Origin: Rhodeus uyekii
Lineage: Eukaryota; Chordata; Actinopteri; Cypriniformes; Acheilognathidae
Reading direction: 5' to 3'
Assembly: GCA_037043235.1 (NCBI GenBank)
Contig: JAWRVZ010000041.1
Span: forward strand, 3,752,001 to 3,816,000
DNA: 64,000 bases
Shown here: one piece after another, positions 46,482 to 57,638 of the stretch
How the letters are laid out: each line of letters begins with the position of its first letter
How positions within the stretch are numbered: the first letter of the stretch is position 1
Made by a program: the position numbers and the translations under genes
Notes under the pieces: model-generated
Databases searched by the model: none
What the model was told of the DNA's origin: nothing
Seen by the model: the letters and a program-made list of their open reading frames with translations, nothing else

Positions 46482-47793
46482 CCAGATAAAGGCTGTAGGT
46501 TTAAGATCCTCATTTTTAAGAAATGTCAGCTATGCATCTTGCCAATAATATGAGATTTGATCATAGAAAGTCCTGAAAATCATGCTGTGCCTTTTATAGC
46601 ACAGTCTGACCTGAGGATCACATAGCAAGAAGTAAATCTCTTTTGAGTCTCTCTCCCTCTTTCTTTCTCTCCTTCTCGCGCCCTCAGCTGTAGACCCTAT
46701 GCCTGCCACGTTGACAAACTACTATTGGTTTACTTAGTTCTTACTTCGAACTTTCCTTCCTTTTATCACCTTTCCTCCCTTTATTTTTTATTTCCTTTTT
46801 ATACTTTAGTTAATCCTTCCTTCCATCTTTCCTTCTGATCTTTTTACTTCTTTCCTTTCTTTTTTTCCTTCTCTCGTTTTTTTTACTTGGTCCTTCATTC
46901 CTTTCCTTTTTTCTCCTTTTATTTTTTCAGTTCTTTTTTCTTTCAACTTTTCCTTACCTCTTTCATCTATCCTTTCTTTTTGTGTTTCCTTCCTTTTAAT
47001 TCATTCATTTTCTTCCTTTATTTCTTTCTTTCTCTCCACAGTTCTCTTCTCTCTCTCACTCCATATGGTGCCTAATTGGATTTACAGTAAGCTACTATGA
47101 AAGTTTCAGGCTACACAGTTTTGCCATCTCATCCGGTGCCATTCTCTGTACTTGTTCTACTGGCAGTAATTAAAGAGACAATATTTAGAGACTAAAGGAC
47201 CATCACTTTCCAGAGACCATGGCACTAATAGTGTCAGAAGAACCCTGATTACTTTTTTGTTTAATTTAATGAGTGCTTTTGGGAAATTAGTAATTTCATC
47301 TCAAATTCTCCACACCTGTGGACACAGGCCTGCGTGTCGTTCCATCAAAACACTGCGATGACCATGCAAAGGGATTTGGTTATGCAATGGAGTGCCAAAC
47401 TGTGAACACAGGAATCAGATCAGCCTGTAATTCCAGTAAGTCGTGCCTTGTGTCCTGCCAGAGTCTCGCGAGTGTCAGCTATCAGTTTTAACCTGATCAA
47501 ATAGCCTAATGGGCCGTCCCCCAAGCTGCATTCCTCAGGTGCACCCCTCTGAACTCTTGATTGTGCACTGTGGAAGTGTCCCTGATGACCTGGAATATAA
47601 GTTTCCAAAGTCAAGTTCACTATGTGGGTGCATGTGAGAATGTATACGTGAACTCATAAGAGTGAAGGAAAACCTCTCGCCACACATTATACCTCTCTTC
47701 CCAGCTGTTATTTTCCCAGCTCTTACTTGCCCCATCCCCCTTTTTTATTCAGAGTTTAGGTTGGCAGAAGGCCAGAGAGGTAGTATGGGGGGA

Positions 47794-47830
<37 letters not shown>

Positions 47831-50800
47831 AGTGGGAATGGAGAAGAGAGTGCAAATTGGAAGGCAGGATTTCACCAAAAAACTAAAAAGTGTTTGTGAG
47901 TGCATGAAGCGCATAAAGGAGGAAAGCCAGACCTCCTCCACTTTCCCCGAAACCATGTGATCTGCTCATCTCTCACTTACGGACACAGATACTGTAACTG
48001 CCGGAGCCGGTTCCTGTTCTTTTCATTCTCTTTTTTTTCTGTCACATCCATCTATCTTTTTCGCAGTTGTGTCTATAACTGCATGTCTGTTCTGAGCGGC
48101 CCCATCGTTCGTGTCACTGAATACCTCAGGCAGGTATTATTGTATTATAAACTCTTTTTCCCTGCTGGAGAACTTCCTTTAAAGAAGATCGTCAGAGAGT
48201 TGTGCAAACGTAATTGTGGGTAAAATGATGATGTCATACAATTGTTCAGTTCCCATGACTCTCATGTCTTTTAATAATTTGCCACCTGTAACCTGAACAT
48301 GCTCAGGTTATCATTTGGAAATTTCTTGGAGTGGCGCAACAGCCTTAAAGAGGTACATGAATTTTAGATCATGGGACGTGTTTGGCAGTAAGGTAACAAT
48401 GTTTTGATTTTCAGCGAGGAGTTTTGCGTTAGAACACACATTGTATCCAAAAGTGTGCCGATCCATTTCTCACATATTTGGAATTCCATGTCAGGATTTC
48501 TGTCTGACATCTTCCGGGCTGGTTGATGTAAGGGGTGTACTGTAAGGGGGAATTTGACATTTTAGAGAAGGAGGGAGAAAATGTGCTCATGTTAACTTTC
48601 TCAAACCTTTGCCTCAAATGTAAATCATTTAGAGGAAGTGGACCGTATTATTAATTGGTGTGAAAGAGTCTGCACCATTGTTGCTGAATGAACAATGTTA
48701 AACACAAGGCTTGATGTTTTTGTGGCTAATGTTGTAGGTTTCGCGAACATCTTGGTTTATAAGGTTGACATTTTAAACCTATTAGAGATTTTCTCTAACA
48801 TTACCCTTCCCAGAATCACTCGAGCAGCGCTATCACTGGAGGAACGCATGTTTCCCACCCACTCTGGGGTGACGGCTGTCTACAGTGTGAGTGATCACAC
48901 ACACATGTACACTTACAGTCATTACACATCACTATAATGCATATATAGACACTCCCTAAGGCCAGAAACATACTCTTAAATGTGCTAAATTGTGTGGTTC
49001 TATTGTATGTACTTACTGAGTTCATCTATCATTATTATTATAAGCAGTTGAATTGGATGCCTTTATTTGCCTGATCTAGCTATAGGCCTAAACATATTGG
49101 CAGTTTAACTAACTTTAACTAATTTGCTCAGCAAGATTTTCCTCAGAATGTTGCTGTGCCATAACAGTAGTTGACCTAAAAAAGACCATTTATTCTAGTC
49201 TGACAGATAGAAACTTACCCTAGAATTGTCTAAACTAATCCTCCCCGCATAATTGGTATGATGTAAATGTTTGTATTTTAGCTGTTGACATTAATATGTT
49301 AAAGGGTTGGCTCACCCAAAAATTAAATTTCGGTCATTAATTACACCCCTTTGTTGTTCCAAACCTATAAGACCTTTGTTCATCTTCGGAAGTTAAGTTA
49401 TTTTTTATTAAATCTGAGAGCTTTCTGACCCCCTATTTATATCATCGATGTAACGTCACAAAGTTAGTTGATCTTAGAAGTCGTGAGTTTATCACCCTGA
49501 GCGTCTACGATGGAGCAATCACCTGTAACCCTATTAGGTGTAAATTTCAATTCTAACCCTTTAACCCGGTTTCGCTTCCCTATTTGTGATCAGATCATTT
49601 TAAGCCGCTGAGTGTTTTCATTCCAGTGTGCATTTCACTTTAAAACATAAGCTCTGTAATATTCTCTGATTGTTTCTGAAGAACACGAACCCTCACGCAT
49701 CGTGCTGTGTGAAATACAGACTGAACGGAACGTCAAAACATCCCACCGATGTATGGCTGGATGATATGCCTACTACTCGGCTGGATAACGAAAAACAGCA
49801 TCTCGCTAGTAAAGTTTTGATGGATGAGGATTGCAATCAAGGTAAAGATGATTGCGATGATGTAAGCACGTGTGAGTTCATTATATTGATGCGCAAACAA
49901 GCGATGCACTGTGTATGTGCGCTCTCGACGCACCGATCGCACGTTGTATATATATGTGGACACAGATTTGACTACATTCACGTTGTTTCCACACCTATTC
50001 AGGATAATACTACCCTCATCTCCATATGGTCAATGCAAAAATGTCTAAATACATATACTACATACACTGTGGATTCTGAAAAGATTTCTTATGTATTGTT
50101 TTCTTAATGGGTGCTTTGGTGTGCATGAATTTATGAATTATATGGACACCTTATATCATTTGGTTTGAAGAATCACCCTTCAAATTGATGGTTTACTTTG
50201 CTGGTTATAGCAAATGTTGACGCAATGAACGTGCTAAAGTAAATGGTCTCAATTTATGTTTATGCTTAATTCCCTAATAAGTATGCCATTAATCGAATAA
50301 AAAGGGTGCAATTTAATCTCGCTCTTATCGTTCAGTCTGTATTTCACACAGGAAAATGCGTTGAGGGCTTGTGCTCTTCAGAAATGATCACCGAACATGA
50401 CAGAGCTTGTGTTTCAAAGCAAGAAACACTGGATTGAATATTTCACTGAAAATGCAACATAAGTCTTTATGTCTCTGATGTAATCAGACTGGTTTTCTTT
50501 ACATTAGTGCGGTTTTGGACCTGAATGACTAGATCAGAGAAGCGAAATAAGGTTAAAAGGTTAGAATAGAAATCTCCACCTACCAGAGTATAAGGTGCTT
50601 CTACCATTCAAACTTCTAAGATCATCTAATCATGTGACATAACGTTAATGACAAGGAATTTTTTTTTTAAAATATATATACCGTGTGTATATATATATAT
50701 ATATATATAAAATATATATAGAGAGAGAGAGTTAAAGTTAGTTTTAAACTGCCAATATGTTTAGGCCTGTAGCTAGATCAAACAAATACAGGAATTTAGA

Positions 50801-53800
50801 TCATCTGGTAAAAAAGACTAAAGATTTTAATGTATTTGATTAATAGTATTTCAGTTCAATAAACCTTCAGGTTGTAGTTTTTCAAAGAAATTGCTTGTTT
50901 GTTTTATTTCAGATTTTTTTAGGTAACTGGTATCAATCTCAGACAGGTTCATTAAATGGTTTGCCAGGGCTTCTTAGGTAAAGGGAAAACCTATTTAAAG
51001 AGATTGTCCCACATTATTAAGTAAGCCACTGTTTTCATGCGGTATGGGGAAAAAGAAAGGTTTATAAAGATGAAAAGCAAGAAATGGTGCAATGTCTTGC
51101 AAAAGTTAAGAAAATAACAAGATTTTAACAAGACTCAAAATTATCAAAATATCAAATGATTTGTGAGTGATTTAGAGCATAAAATATCTTGGTCAGATAA
51201 AGGCTTATTAAGGAACGTTTTTGGCAAACAAATTAATTATATTGAAAGGGCAGCTATTTTTTTATTTAATTTATTTACTTTTTTTTTTTATATAGCTGCC
51301 CTTTCAATTAATTTATTTGACAAAAACTTTCCTTAACCATTGCTCTCAACAACATGGACATTAACAGTATATCACTGCAAAGGTATTAACAAAAAATGAA
51401 AAACAACTTTGAATCACTTATAGTCTCTTGTACAATGCTTGTGCATAATTACAAGCACAAGCAATACTTTTTTGGCTGTAGTTCACTTAACGGCCACAGA
51501 TGTCAGCCACTGGCGTCACTAATAGCAAAGGTTTTTGAATTCGACAAATGTAAAGCAGCTATGGTGTGACGCTGTTTTTAAATGTTGTTTGTGTTTATTC
51601 CACAGGTATCCAGACACCCTGGTCCTGCGTACCCAGGTCATGACCTCAGCAAAACCCACCCAAACCTGGCAGGCACCCCTCCCGGCCACGCCACGTCCCC
51701 AGCCCTCTCTCAGGTATCAGTCCCTGCCGGCACCTCGTACCGCTTCCTCAAGGGCTGGGAGACAAGCGGAGGGGTAAGTACCGACACCCTCAGCATATTC
51801 ACATCCTCATCTGTCTACACAATTATTTGCTTAATTACCTACTATTTTATCTGTTAAAGGGGTCATGAATTGCATTTTTATAATGTTCTCTGAGGTACAC
51901 TAATAATGTTATCAAGATTTTTACATCAGAAAGCATCCTAATTTATAAGCTATTTTCTATCCTGTTTTTGACCTTTTGTTTCAAACACTCTGTTTTGATA
52001 GGCGTTCCACATTCAAGACTTGGAAGTAAAGTCCCACTACTATGATTGGGTAACAGTATTACATATTAAAATAATTTCAGTGTCCCTGCCATTACACGTG
52101 TGGAATTGTTTAAAAAAAATTCTGATGTTGAAACTGCTATATAGTAGGTTTGTGCCGGTATACGGTAATACGATCACAATAATGAACATGCATGATATTG
52201 TTATCGTGGGCACTTTTACGAATTATTCTGATTTTTTTTTATGCATTTTAAGAAACATTCTACCATCAACTTGTTAAATTGCACAACACAACTGTATGCT
52301 GCGTCAAAAAGGCATCCACACTCTGAAACAAGCTCAAAGATGAGAAACGAATGGGAGAATGAGAAACGCATGGGAGAATGAGTGAAACACACTTAATGCA
52401 CATGCACTCTCTGACAGCAGATTGAACAGCAGAAATGAACCCGATAACCAGTTAACAGAGCTGCTGTGCTACTTTCTGTTTCTTAACAGTGTTTTAAACC
52501 GTAGCCAAGTTTCAGTTACAGATCTTCGCACAACTTTTGCAATATTTTCGAAATGTCTATAAAAAAAAGTTAAATGCAAAATGATTGCGTTTCCATTAAT
52601 CCATGTTATGTGACTAAAACTTATTTTTTATCTCACAAGTAATTCCAAAAATAATTTCATCGTATGCTAGTAGTTTTAAGTATATTGCAGCCATCGCATT
52701 AGCCAGTATTTTTAATCAAAGGACACTTAAGCGTGTTATCCAAGCATTCATGCCAAGGAAAGCCCCTTTTACTTGTGAGTGGCCACGTATGATGTGTTTC
52801 TCCTATCTGTTTTGAGGTCTTGATAATTTGTGGTATGTCTTTTTTATTTAGAGTCCTGCGTTCCTTTAATTAAATAGTCTTTTATGAGTTTAATAAAGAA
52901 CTCTGCCTTGTATTCTGTTCAAACATATTACACGCTCCTTAAAGAATGATCGACATACACCAGGTGACCTATAAATGCGGAAAAAAACATTGTACTTTTG
53001 CAAAATTGCCTGAAAAACCACTGTGAGCTTAACATTTTTACTGTGTATATAAGAGTTTTGTGAAATTGACGGGTTTCAATATTTTCAATTTGCACAATTT
53101 GAAGGGTAATGGAAATGCAGCTAGAGTTTAAAACAGCTATTCAGATTTTCGTATTCGCAGTGGTGTTCATCATGGCACTGAAGTGAAAAAGAGTTTGCCC
53201 CCTGCCTGATTTCTTATTTTCTTGCATGTTTATCACACTTAAATGATTCGTATCAACTTACAAATTTAAATATTAGTCAAAGATAACACAAGTAAACAAA
53301 ATGAATTTTTTAAATGAAGGTTGTTATTATGGGGAAACAAAATCCAAACCTGCATGGCTGTGTGTGAAAAAGTGTGTCCTCCCTGTTAAAACACAACTGG
53401 TTTATCTCACTAGAGAAAATTACTCTAGCCACACCCAGACCTGAGTACTGCCACACCTGTTCTCAATCAAGAAATCACTTAAATAGGACCTGTCTGACAA
53501 AGTGAAGTTTTGACCAAAGTGAAGACCAAAAGATCTTAAAAATCTAGACATCGTGCCGAGATCAAAGGAAATTGAGGAACAAATGAGAAAGAAAGTAATT
53601 GAGATCTGTCAGTCTGGAAAAGGTCCAGTGAACCACAGTGAGAGCCATTATCCACAATTGTTGAAAACATGGAACAATGGTGAACCTTCCTAGGAGTGGC
53701 CGGCTGACCAAAATTTACCCCAGGAGCGCAGCGAAGAGGTCACAAAGAAACACCACAACAACATCCAAAGAACTACGGGTCTCACTTGCCTCAGTTAAGA

Positions 53801-56800
53801 TCAGTGTTCATAACTCCACCATAAGAAAGAGACACTGCAATAATGGAGACTCATCTCATTTTTGCCAGAAAACATCTTGATGATCCCCAAGACTTTTGGG
53901 AAAGTACTCTGTGTACTGACGAGACAACTTTTTGGAACTTTTTTTTCCCCACTACATCTGGCGTAAAAATAACCACATTTCAGAGAAAACCCATCATACT
54001 AACAGTAAAATATGGTGGTGGTAGTGTGATAGTCTAGGGCTATTTTACTGCTTCGGGACCTGGAAGATTTGCTGTGATCAATGGAACCATGAATTCTGCT
54101 GTCTATCAAAAAAAATAGAGAAGGAATGTCCGGCCATCTGTGCTTGAACTCAAGCTGAAGCAAACTTGTGTTCTACAGCAAGACAGTGATCCAAAACACA
54201 CCAGCAAATCCACCTCTGAATGCCTGTCGAAAAACAAATTGAAGAATTTGGTGTGGCCTAGTCAAAGTCCTGACCCTGAACCCTATTAGGTTTAGATTTT
54301 GTTTTCCCTTAATAACAACCTTCATTTAAAAACTGCATTTTGTTTTTACTTGTGTTATCTTTGACAAATATTTAAAGCTGTTTGACGATCTGAAACATTT
54401 AAGTGAGAAACATGCTAAAAATTAATTGTTTGAAAATGCTTTGTCTAGTCTAGTGCATTTTCATTTCAAAAACGCATAGCTACGGTTATGCCTGGCGTCC
54501 ACACTAGTCCCTGAATACTGAGACTTTTGGAAAGCATGAACGATAAAATTGTAAATGTATACATTGTCATTTGCAGTATTGTGTTTTAGAGTGTGTTATA
54601 ATGTCTTTCTGATGACAAAACGGAAGTTCTCACTCACACAGCGAAAGAAAAAAAACAATTACAAAAGCAGCATTCTTTTTTCGTGCTTTCTGATATTAAC
54701 CCATTAATGAAGAAACAAGGGTAAGAACAGCAAATCAACTATCAGAACTATTCAGTTTGACAGCACTGAACAGTGTGGTGTTTAAAACTAATTCACAGTA
54801 AAAGGAAGTGAACAAACAAACAGCATCTTACTGATGCAATCTGGAACTTCTTTAAAAAATAAAGTTCCTCCATGCTTTCTTAATATTATGATCACAACTC
54901 AGCACTGCAAAGTATCTTCTAATCCTCAGAGACATTGTTGCTTGAGTAATGTGTTTGCGTCTCTCTCGTATTCACTCTCTCGTATATACTACATGACCAC
55001 AAATCTGTGGCCGGTGCTAAAGAGGCAATGATGTAGAAGTAAACATTGATCTGATTCTGCGGCGCTCTTTCGTCACACTATCACGTCACTATGTGACCAA
55101 AATCCAAAACGAGTCATTTGGGCAGCTTGGTTTCAATAAAAACTGTTTTTCTAACAAGTAAGTTTTGAGTTCTGAAACTTGCAGGATATATTCGTACAAA
55201 AAACTCTTATATATGCCAAAAGATCAATGTAAATTTGATTACTCAAATCATGACCCCTTTAAGAGAGAGGAGAATATCTTTCTAGGTCACCTTGTTTTAT
55301 ACCAAATATTCAGTTTGTTCTTTGTCTTTGTTGGGTCTAAATTAACTGTGACATTTAGACTTCTGTATTACATTTAGATGTCTGATGTTTTGGCACACAC
55401 ACACGCACAATACAGAGTGCAGAGGTTTTGTGTTATGAGTGATTTTTGCACCGCTCTCCTCACCATGGTTACAACCAGCCTGAAGGAACACTGTCGCTAT
55501 TTTATAAATAGTGTTTTCAGCCGACACAGGTGCTGTAATGATCCCACGACTTTCTCTCACACACACACTCACACACTGGACAGATATATACACACTTGAC
55601 AGACATTTTTATATACACACTGTTGCTGTGGATTGATTAAAGAGTTATGAATTCATCTGGATTTTGTTTAACAAAGAAATGAAGTCAGTATGCACATACT
55701 TTCACAGTTAATGATGATCTCTGTTTTTGCATGGCACTCTTGCTGTTTTGTATCCTGTGCTCTGAATGAAAATCAAGCTTTAAAAGGGAATTTGTCTAAC
55801 CTTTTTGCTGTCTGTGATTCACTCCTTAGCCTACATATAACCCAGCTCAGAATGCAGGCGCCGCCTCCCTGGTGTATTCGCCACAGACGCAGCCAATGAA
55901 CGTACAGCCACAGACTCGGCCGGTAAGCACAGCACTCCGCATACGTTCATTAACAATCAACATAGAGACCATTTTTGTGGCCTTTGTGATGATGTGTAAA
56001 CGTCTTCTTAACATGCTAATATGTAGAGGTCCGAGTAATATGATGGTTTCTGCAGTAGAAGGAATGTTTCAACTAGTAGAGAACCTGTTTAGATAGATGT
56101 TTTAAAAGTCTGACACCAAACAAAAAATGTAGCCTACTCTGCAAATAGATATTTTCAGTTTTGACACTTTGGTTGCTAATAATAGAACCATTTTAGTGCT
56201 GTAACCTGTAATGCTCATGTCTGGTATAAACTGTGTTTATGGTTTCCTTTATAGGTTAGTTTTCTACAGCTTGAAACATGGAAGTGGTATTAATAATCCA
56301 TTGAAAAATGTAAAAACTATTTGAGATGAAATACCTTTAATTTGTAAAAGAAATACTGTAAAAAAACATAATATTATGGAATATTATTACAGTTTCAATT
56401 GTTTTGAATACTTTTTAAAATGTGGTTTATTTCTGTGATAACAAAGCTGAATTTTTTGAAACTGTTACTCAAAATCATTCAGAAACTTTAATCATTCTAA
56501 TCTTCTGATTTGCTGCTCAAGAAATATTACTACTTATTAAATTTGTTGACGACACGTGTTGCTTAATATTTTTGTGGAAACCATAGATTTTTCCACGTTT
56601 CTTTAATAAATACAAATCGAATATGTCATAGGTGAAAAGAAAATGGAAAAAAAATAATATATATATAATTTATTTATTATAAAAAATATATTTATATATA
56701 TTTATTTATTTATTATTAATGACCTCAAACCTTTTTATTTTTCTGTATTCTATTCATCACACAAAGTCTGCTTGCCTCATTAATTTAAAAGAATATAAAA

Positions 56801-57638
56801 GTTAGAATTGTGGTCCTGAGGTTGTTGGATTTACGGAGTATGTTTTTCAAACTAACTTAAAGGAATAATTCACCCCAAAATGAAAATTATCCCATAATTT
56901 ACTCACTCTCAAGCCATCCTAGGTGTGTGTGACATTCTTCTTTCAGCCTAACACAATTTTAATTGTATTAAATAATATCCTGACTCTTTCCAGCTTTTTA
57001 ATGACATTGAATATAGGGTCCAAAAAGTGCTTCCATATTTAAAACTTTATAAAAAATATAACCACTGGCTTCTGGCAATGGCTGTATGCGCTTTCATGAG
57101 AGAGTCGAGTCCCGGCATGAACGTGCTTACAGCTGTTGCCGGAAGCTAGTTATTACAGTTTATAGTTTTAAATATGGATATTTTTCTTACAAAAACACAT
57201 CACGAGGCATTTATGAACCTACTGGAGTTGTATGGATAACTTTTATGATTAATGGATGTGCTTTTTGGAGCTTCAAAAACTCAGACTCTATTCAATGCCA
57301 TTGCAAAGCTTTGAAGAGCTGAAAGAAGAAAGTCATATAGACCTAGGATGGCTAGAGGGTGAATAAAGTATGGGATCATTTTCATTTTTGGGTGAACAAT
57401 TCCTTTATGACCAAAAAATAATTAAGATTTAAGACCAGCCAATTGAACTCCATACTCTGCTGACAGATCCCTGCTACACTACTTTCTTTTTTTCTTTTGT
57501 AATGGAAATGCAAAGTCATCCAAGGTGGATCATCTGTTATCCTCACTGTCTCTCTATTCTTTTGTTGCTCCTGATGACCTCAAACCGTGCTGTTATCTCC
57601 ATCAGTTCGTGACGGGACCTCGGCCGACTCACCATCAG
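37832..57638 (+). CDS. eif4g3: 5' exons of an eIF4G-family translation initiation factor gene, probably eif4g3 (partial)
   Basis: eIF4G proteins are scaffolds joining eIF4E, eIF4A, eIF3 and poly(A)-binding protein at the mRNA cap. Three downstream exons are phase 0 at both ends and join cleanly: 51606-51773 (or to 51713), 55830-55922 and 57606-57638. The last two read PTYNPAQNAGAASLVY, then QPMNVQPQTRP, then FVTGPRPTHHQ, which resemble the remembered EIF4G3 N-terminal region (MNSQPQTR and a GPRPPHHQ-like segment). A proline-rich first exon starts at 37832. Its donor and any exons between 38.0 and 51.6 kb are uncertain. All this lies in the disordered N-terminal extension; the MIF4G core and the eIF4E-binding site are beyond the window. 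Position next to ece1 supports EIF4G3 over EIF4G1. Confidence 0.75.
38915..38954. repeat. CA microsatellite
   Basis: A perfect (CA)n run of about 20 units followed by GAGACAGACAGC, in the first large intron of eif4g3. Confidence 0.9.
42351..43070. mobile_element. hAT-like non-autonomous element ('gagatgcaccgatt' ends)
   Basis: GAGATGCACCGATT at the left and AATTGGTCCATCTC at the right form terminal inverted repeats with two mismatches. Subterminal 'atcggaatcgg' words are typical of this fish hAT group. The flanking 8 bp match only partly. It interrupts the common cyprinid repeat. Confidence 0.6.
43785..44390 (-). mobile_element. Internally deleted Tigger-like element, minus orientation
   Basis: ACGAGTTTAATTCGTTCCAA at the left matches the inverted right end of the element at 24056-25172. 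CTCGTACACCGATTTAG lies at the right. The outermost ends are eroded. It retains a transposase N-terminal fragment on the minus strand. Confidence 0.65.
44060..44269 (-). pseudogene. Tigger/pogo transposase N-terminal fragment
   Basis: Minus-strand frame: MAPKMSKKEGTKKEITVELK, then RMRISDLTKIYNRSTSAICT and ILKKKDEIK. This is a CENP-B-like helix-turn-helix that pogo transposases use to bind their ends. Only 69 residues remain of a roughly 500-residue protein. Confidence 0.65.
44804..45115 (+). mobile_element. Putative solo LTR with AGAT target duplication
   Basis: A 312-bp block begins TGTAACGACTAC and ends CAGCCAGTGCA, with AGAT duplicated at 44800-44803 and 45116-45119. The interior has CpG and T-rich segments as in LTR promoters. 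No internal retroviral sequence is seen, so a solo LTR left by recombination is the best reading. Confidence 0.5.
45129..45757 (-). mobile_element. Tigger-like element, 629 bp, internally deleted
   Basis: CAGTAATCCCTCGTTTATCG at the left and CGAAGTGGCGAGGGATCACTG at the right are Tigger-type ends, with TA on both sides (45127-45128, 45758-45759). It starts 13 bp after the LTR above and keeps a C-terminal transposase fragment on the minus strand. Confidence 0.8.
45272..45592 (-). pseudogene. Tigger transposase C-terminal fragment
   Basis: Minus-strand frame containing EEWDPLMGRSLQFSNVIDGG, VYKDLFAKKKKERQQLPITM and FFSRTNTPAPRASEEE. The 'WDPLMERS' and 'QLPITMFFS' words are characteristic of the tail of Tigger-type transposases. 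The DDD catalytic core is deleted. Confidence 0.6.
45928..46242 (-). pseudogene. C-terminal fragment of a second Tigger-like transposase
   Basis: Minus-strand frame ending EGKTQQSILEFVKKP, the 'KQ-I--FFKK' style terminus of pogo/Tigger transposases. It precedes a Tigger-type end, ATAAGTGGGTTCCACTG, at 46434-46450. The left end of the element is missing or truncated near 45760. Confidence 0.5.
46735..47060. repeat. Polypyrimidine tract of about 325 bp
   Basis: The plus strand is almost pure C/T with TTCC, TTTC and CTTT words and scattered A. It lies in the large 5' intron of eif4g3. Such tracts can form triplex DNA. Frames read from it (for example 46887-47075) are low-complexity artefacts. 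Confidence 0.85.
47797..47829. repeat. 33-base G homopolymer
   Basis: An uninterrupted run of 33 G, very unusual in vertebrate DNA. Its length may be an assembly or sequencing estimate. The polyproline frame on the minus strand is an artefact. Confidence 0.95.
49303..49440. mobile_element. TTAA MITE fragment (copy 4)
   Basis: Starts after TTAA (49299-49302) with AGGGTTGGCTCACCCAAAAA and continues TTGTTGTTCCAAACCTATAA and GAGCTTTCTGACCCCC, the left half of a known cyprinid repeat. It abuts a different inverted-repeat element. Confidence 0.55.
49445..50655. mobile_element. Element with long (about 300 bp) inverted terminal arms
   Basis: Left-arm sequence TCTGAAGAACACGAACCCTC ... GTGTGAAATACAGACTGAAC is inverted at the right (GTTCAGTCTGTATTTCACAC ... 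GAGGGCTTGTGCTCTTCAGA). Further matching pairs extend outward to GATCTTAGAAG/CTTCTAAGATC. A loop of about 590 bp separates the arms. The 145-codon frame at 49670 lies partly in the left arm and shows no known domain. Confidence 0.6.
51208..51336. repeat. Hairpin repeat with about 47-bp arms
   Basis: TTGAAAGGGCAGCTA (51242-51256) is inverted as TAGCTGCCCTTTCAA (51293-51307). The match extends outward, imperfectly, to TTAAGG/CCTTAA. The A/T-rich loop is about 36 bp. It sits in a longer repeat-like stretch about 270 bp upstream of the eif4g3 exon at 51606. Confidence 0.7.
51606..51773 (+). CDS. eif4g3: eif4g3 exon with two phase-0 donors
   Basis: Acceptor tattccacag. The frame reads VSRHPGPAYPGHDLSKTHPN and continues Pro/Gly/His-rich to SPALSQ. 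A donor at 51714 (CAG|GTATCA) gives 108 nt. A stronger donor at 51774 (GGG|GTAAGT) gives 168 nt. Both keep phase 0 and join in frame to PTYNPAQ at 55830, so alternative 5' splice sites are possible. Confidence 0.65.
53190..54440 (+). mobile_element. Degenerate Tc1-like transposon with long inverted ends, nested
   Basis: Left GGGGAAACAAAATCCAAACC and AAAGATAACACAAGTAAACA are inverted at the right (GGTTTAGATTTTGTTTTCCC, TTACTTGTGTTATCTTTGAC). The arms span about 180 bp. It encloses transposase debris and is nested in the TTAA element. Confidence 0.75.
53565..54290 (+). pseudogene. Degenerate Tc1-like transposase
   Basis: Fragments in shifting frames: LPRSGRLTKIYPRSAAKRSQ near 53680 (second helix and GRPR-like hook), FARKHLDDPQDFWESTLCTD and ETTFWNFF near 53860-53945 (first catalytic Asp), VKYGGGSVIV near 54008, and a final 'QSPDPEPY'-like relic near 54265. 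Several frameshifts and stops; inactive. Confidence 0.75.
55830..55922 (+). CDS. eif4g3: eif4g3 exon (PTYNPAQ ... QPQTRP)
   Basis: 93 nt, phase 0 at both ends: PTYNPAQNAGAASLVYSPQT followed by QPMNVQPQTRP. Acceptor ctccttag, donor ccg|GTAAGC. The internal Met aligns with the remembered start of a shorter EIF4G3 isoform (MNSQPQTR). Confidence 0.8.
56861..57404. mobile_element. TTAA foldback MITE (copy 5), best preserved ends
   Basis: After TTAA (56857-56860): AGGAATAATTCACCCCAAAA, TGAAAATTATCCC. The right end is ATCATTTTCATTTTTGGGTG and AACAATTCCT, followed by TTAT (a decayed TTAA). Arms are about 80 bp. The 78-codon frame inside is chance. Confidence 0.75.
57606..57638 (+). CDS. eif4g3: eif4g3 micro-exon (FVTGPRPTHHQ)
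   Basis: 33 nt, phase 0 at both ends, acceptor ccatcag, donor cag|GTAAAT. It encodes 11 residues resembling a remembered EIF4G3 segment. Short phase-0 exons of this kind are often alternatively included. Confidence 0.75.

Larger units (their letters stand above)
51858..55258. mobile_element. 3.4-kb TTAA-flanked element with AGGGGTCATGA ends
   Basis: AGGGGTCATGA follows TTAA (51854-51857), and TCATGACCCCT precedes TTAA (55259-55262). The ends belong to a very common fish repeat. The interior has no intact transposase and contains a degenerate Tc1-like element. TTAA preference suggests piggyBac or Kolobok mobilisation. Confidence 0.65.

Noticed and set aside
46887..47075. Phe/Ser-rich plus-strand frame
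   Set aside because: Low-complexity translation of the polypyrimidine tract.
47756..47956. Minus-strand frame with polyproline
   Set aside because: Produced by the G33 homopolymer.
49670..50107. 145-codon open frame
   Set aside because: Spans the left arm and loop of an inverted-repeat element; composition looks non-coding and no domain is recognisable.
51535..51777. Alternative frame of the eif4g3 exon (RYPDTLVLRTQ...)
   Set aside because: Joining it to the exon at 55830 leads to a stop; the VSRHPG frame is phase 0 and stays open.
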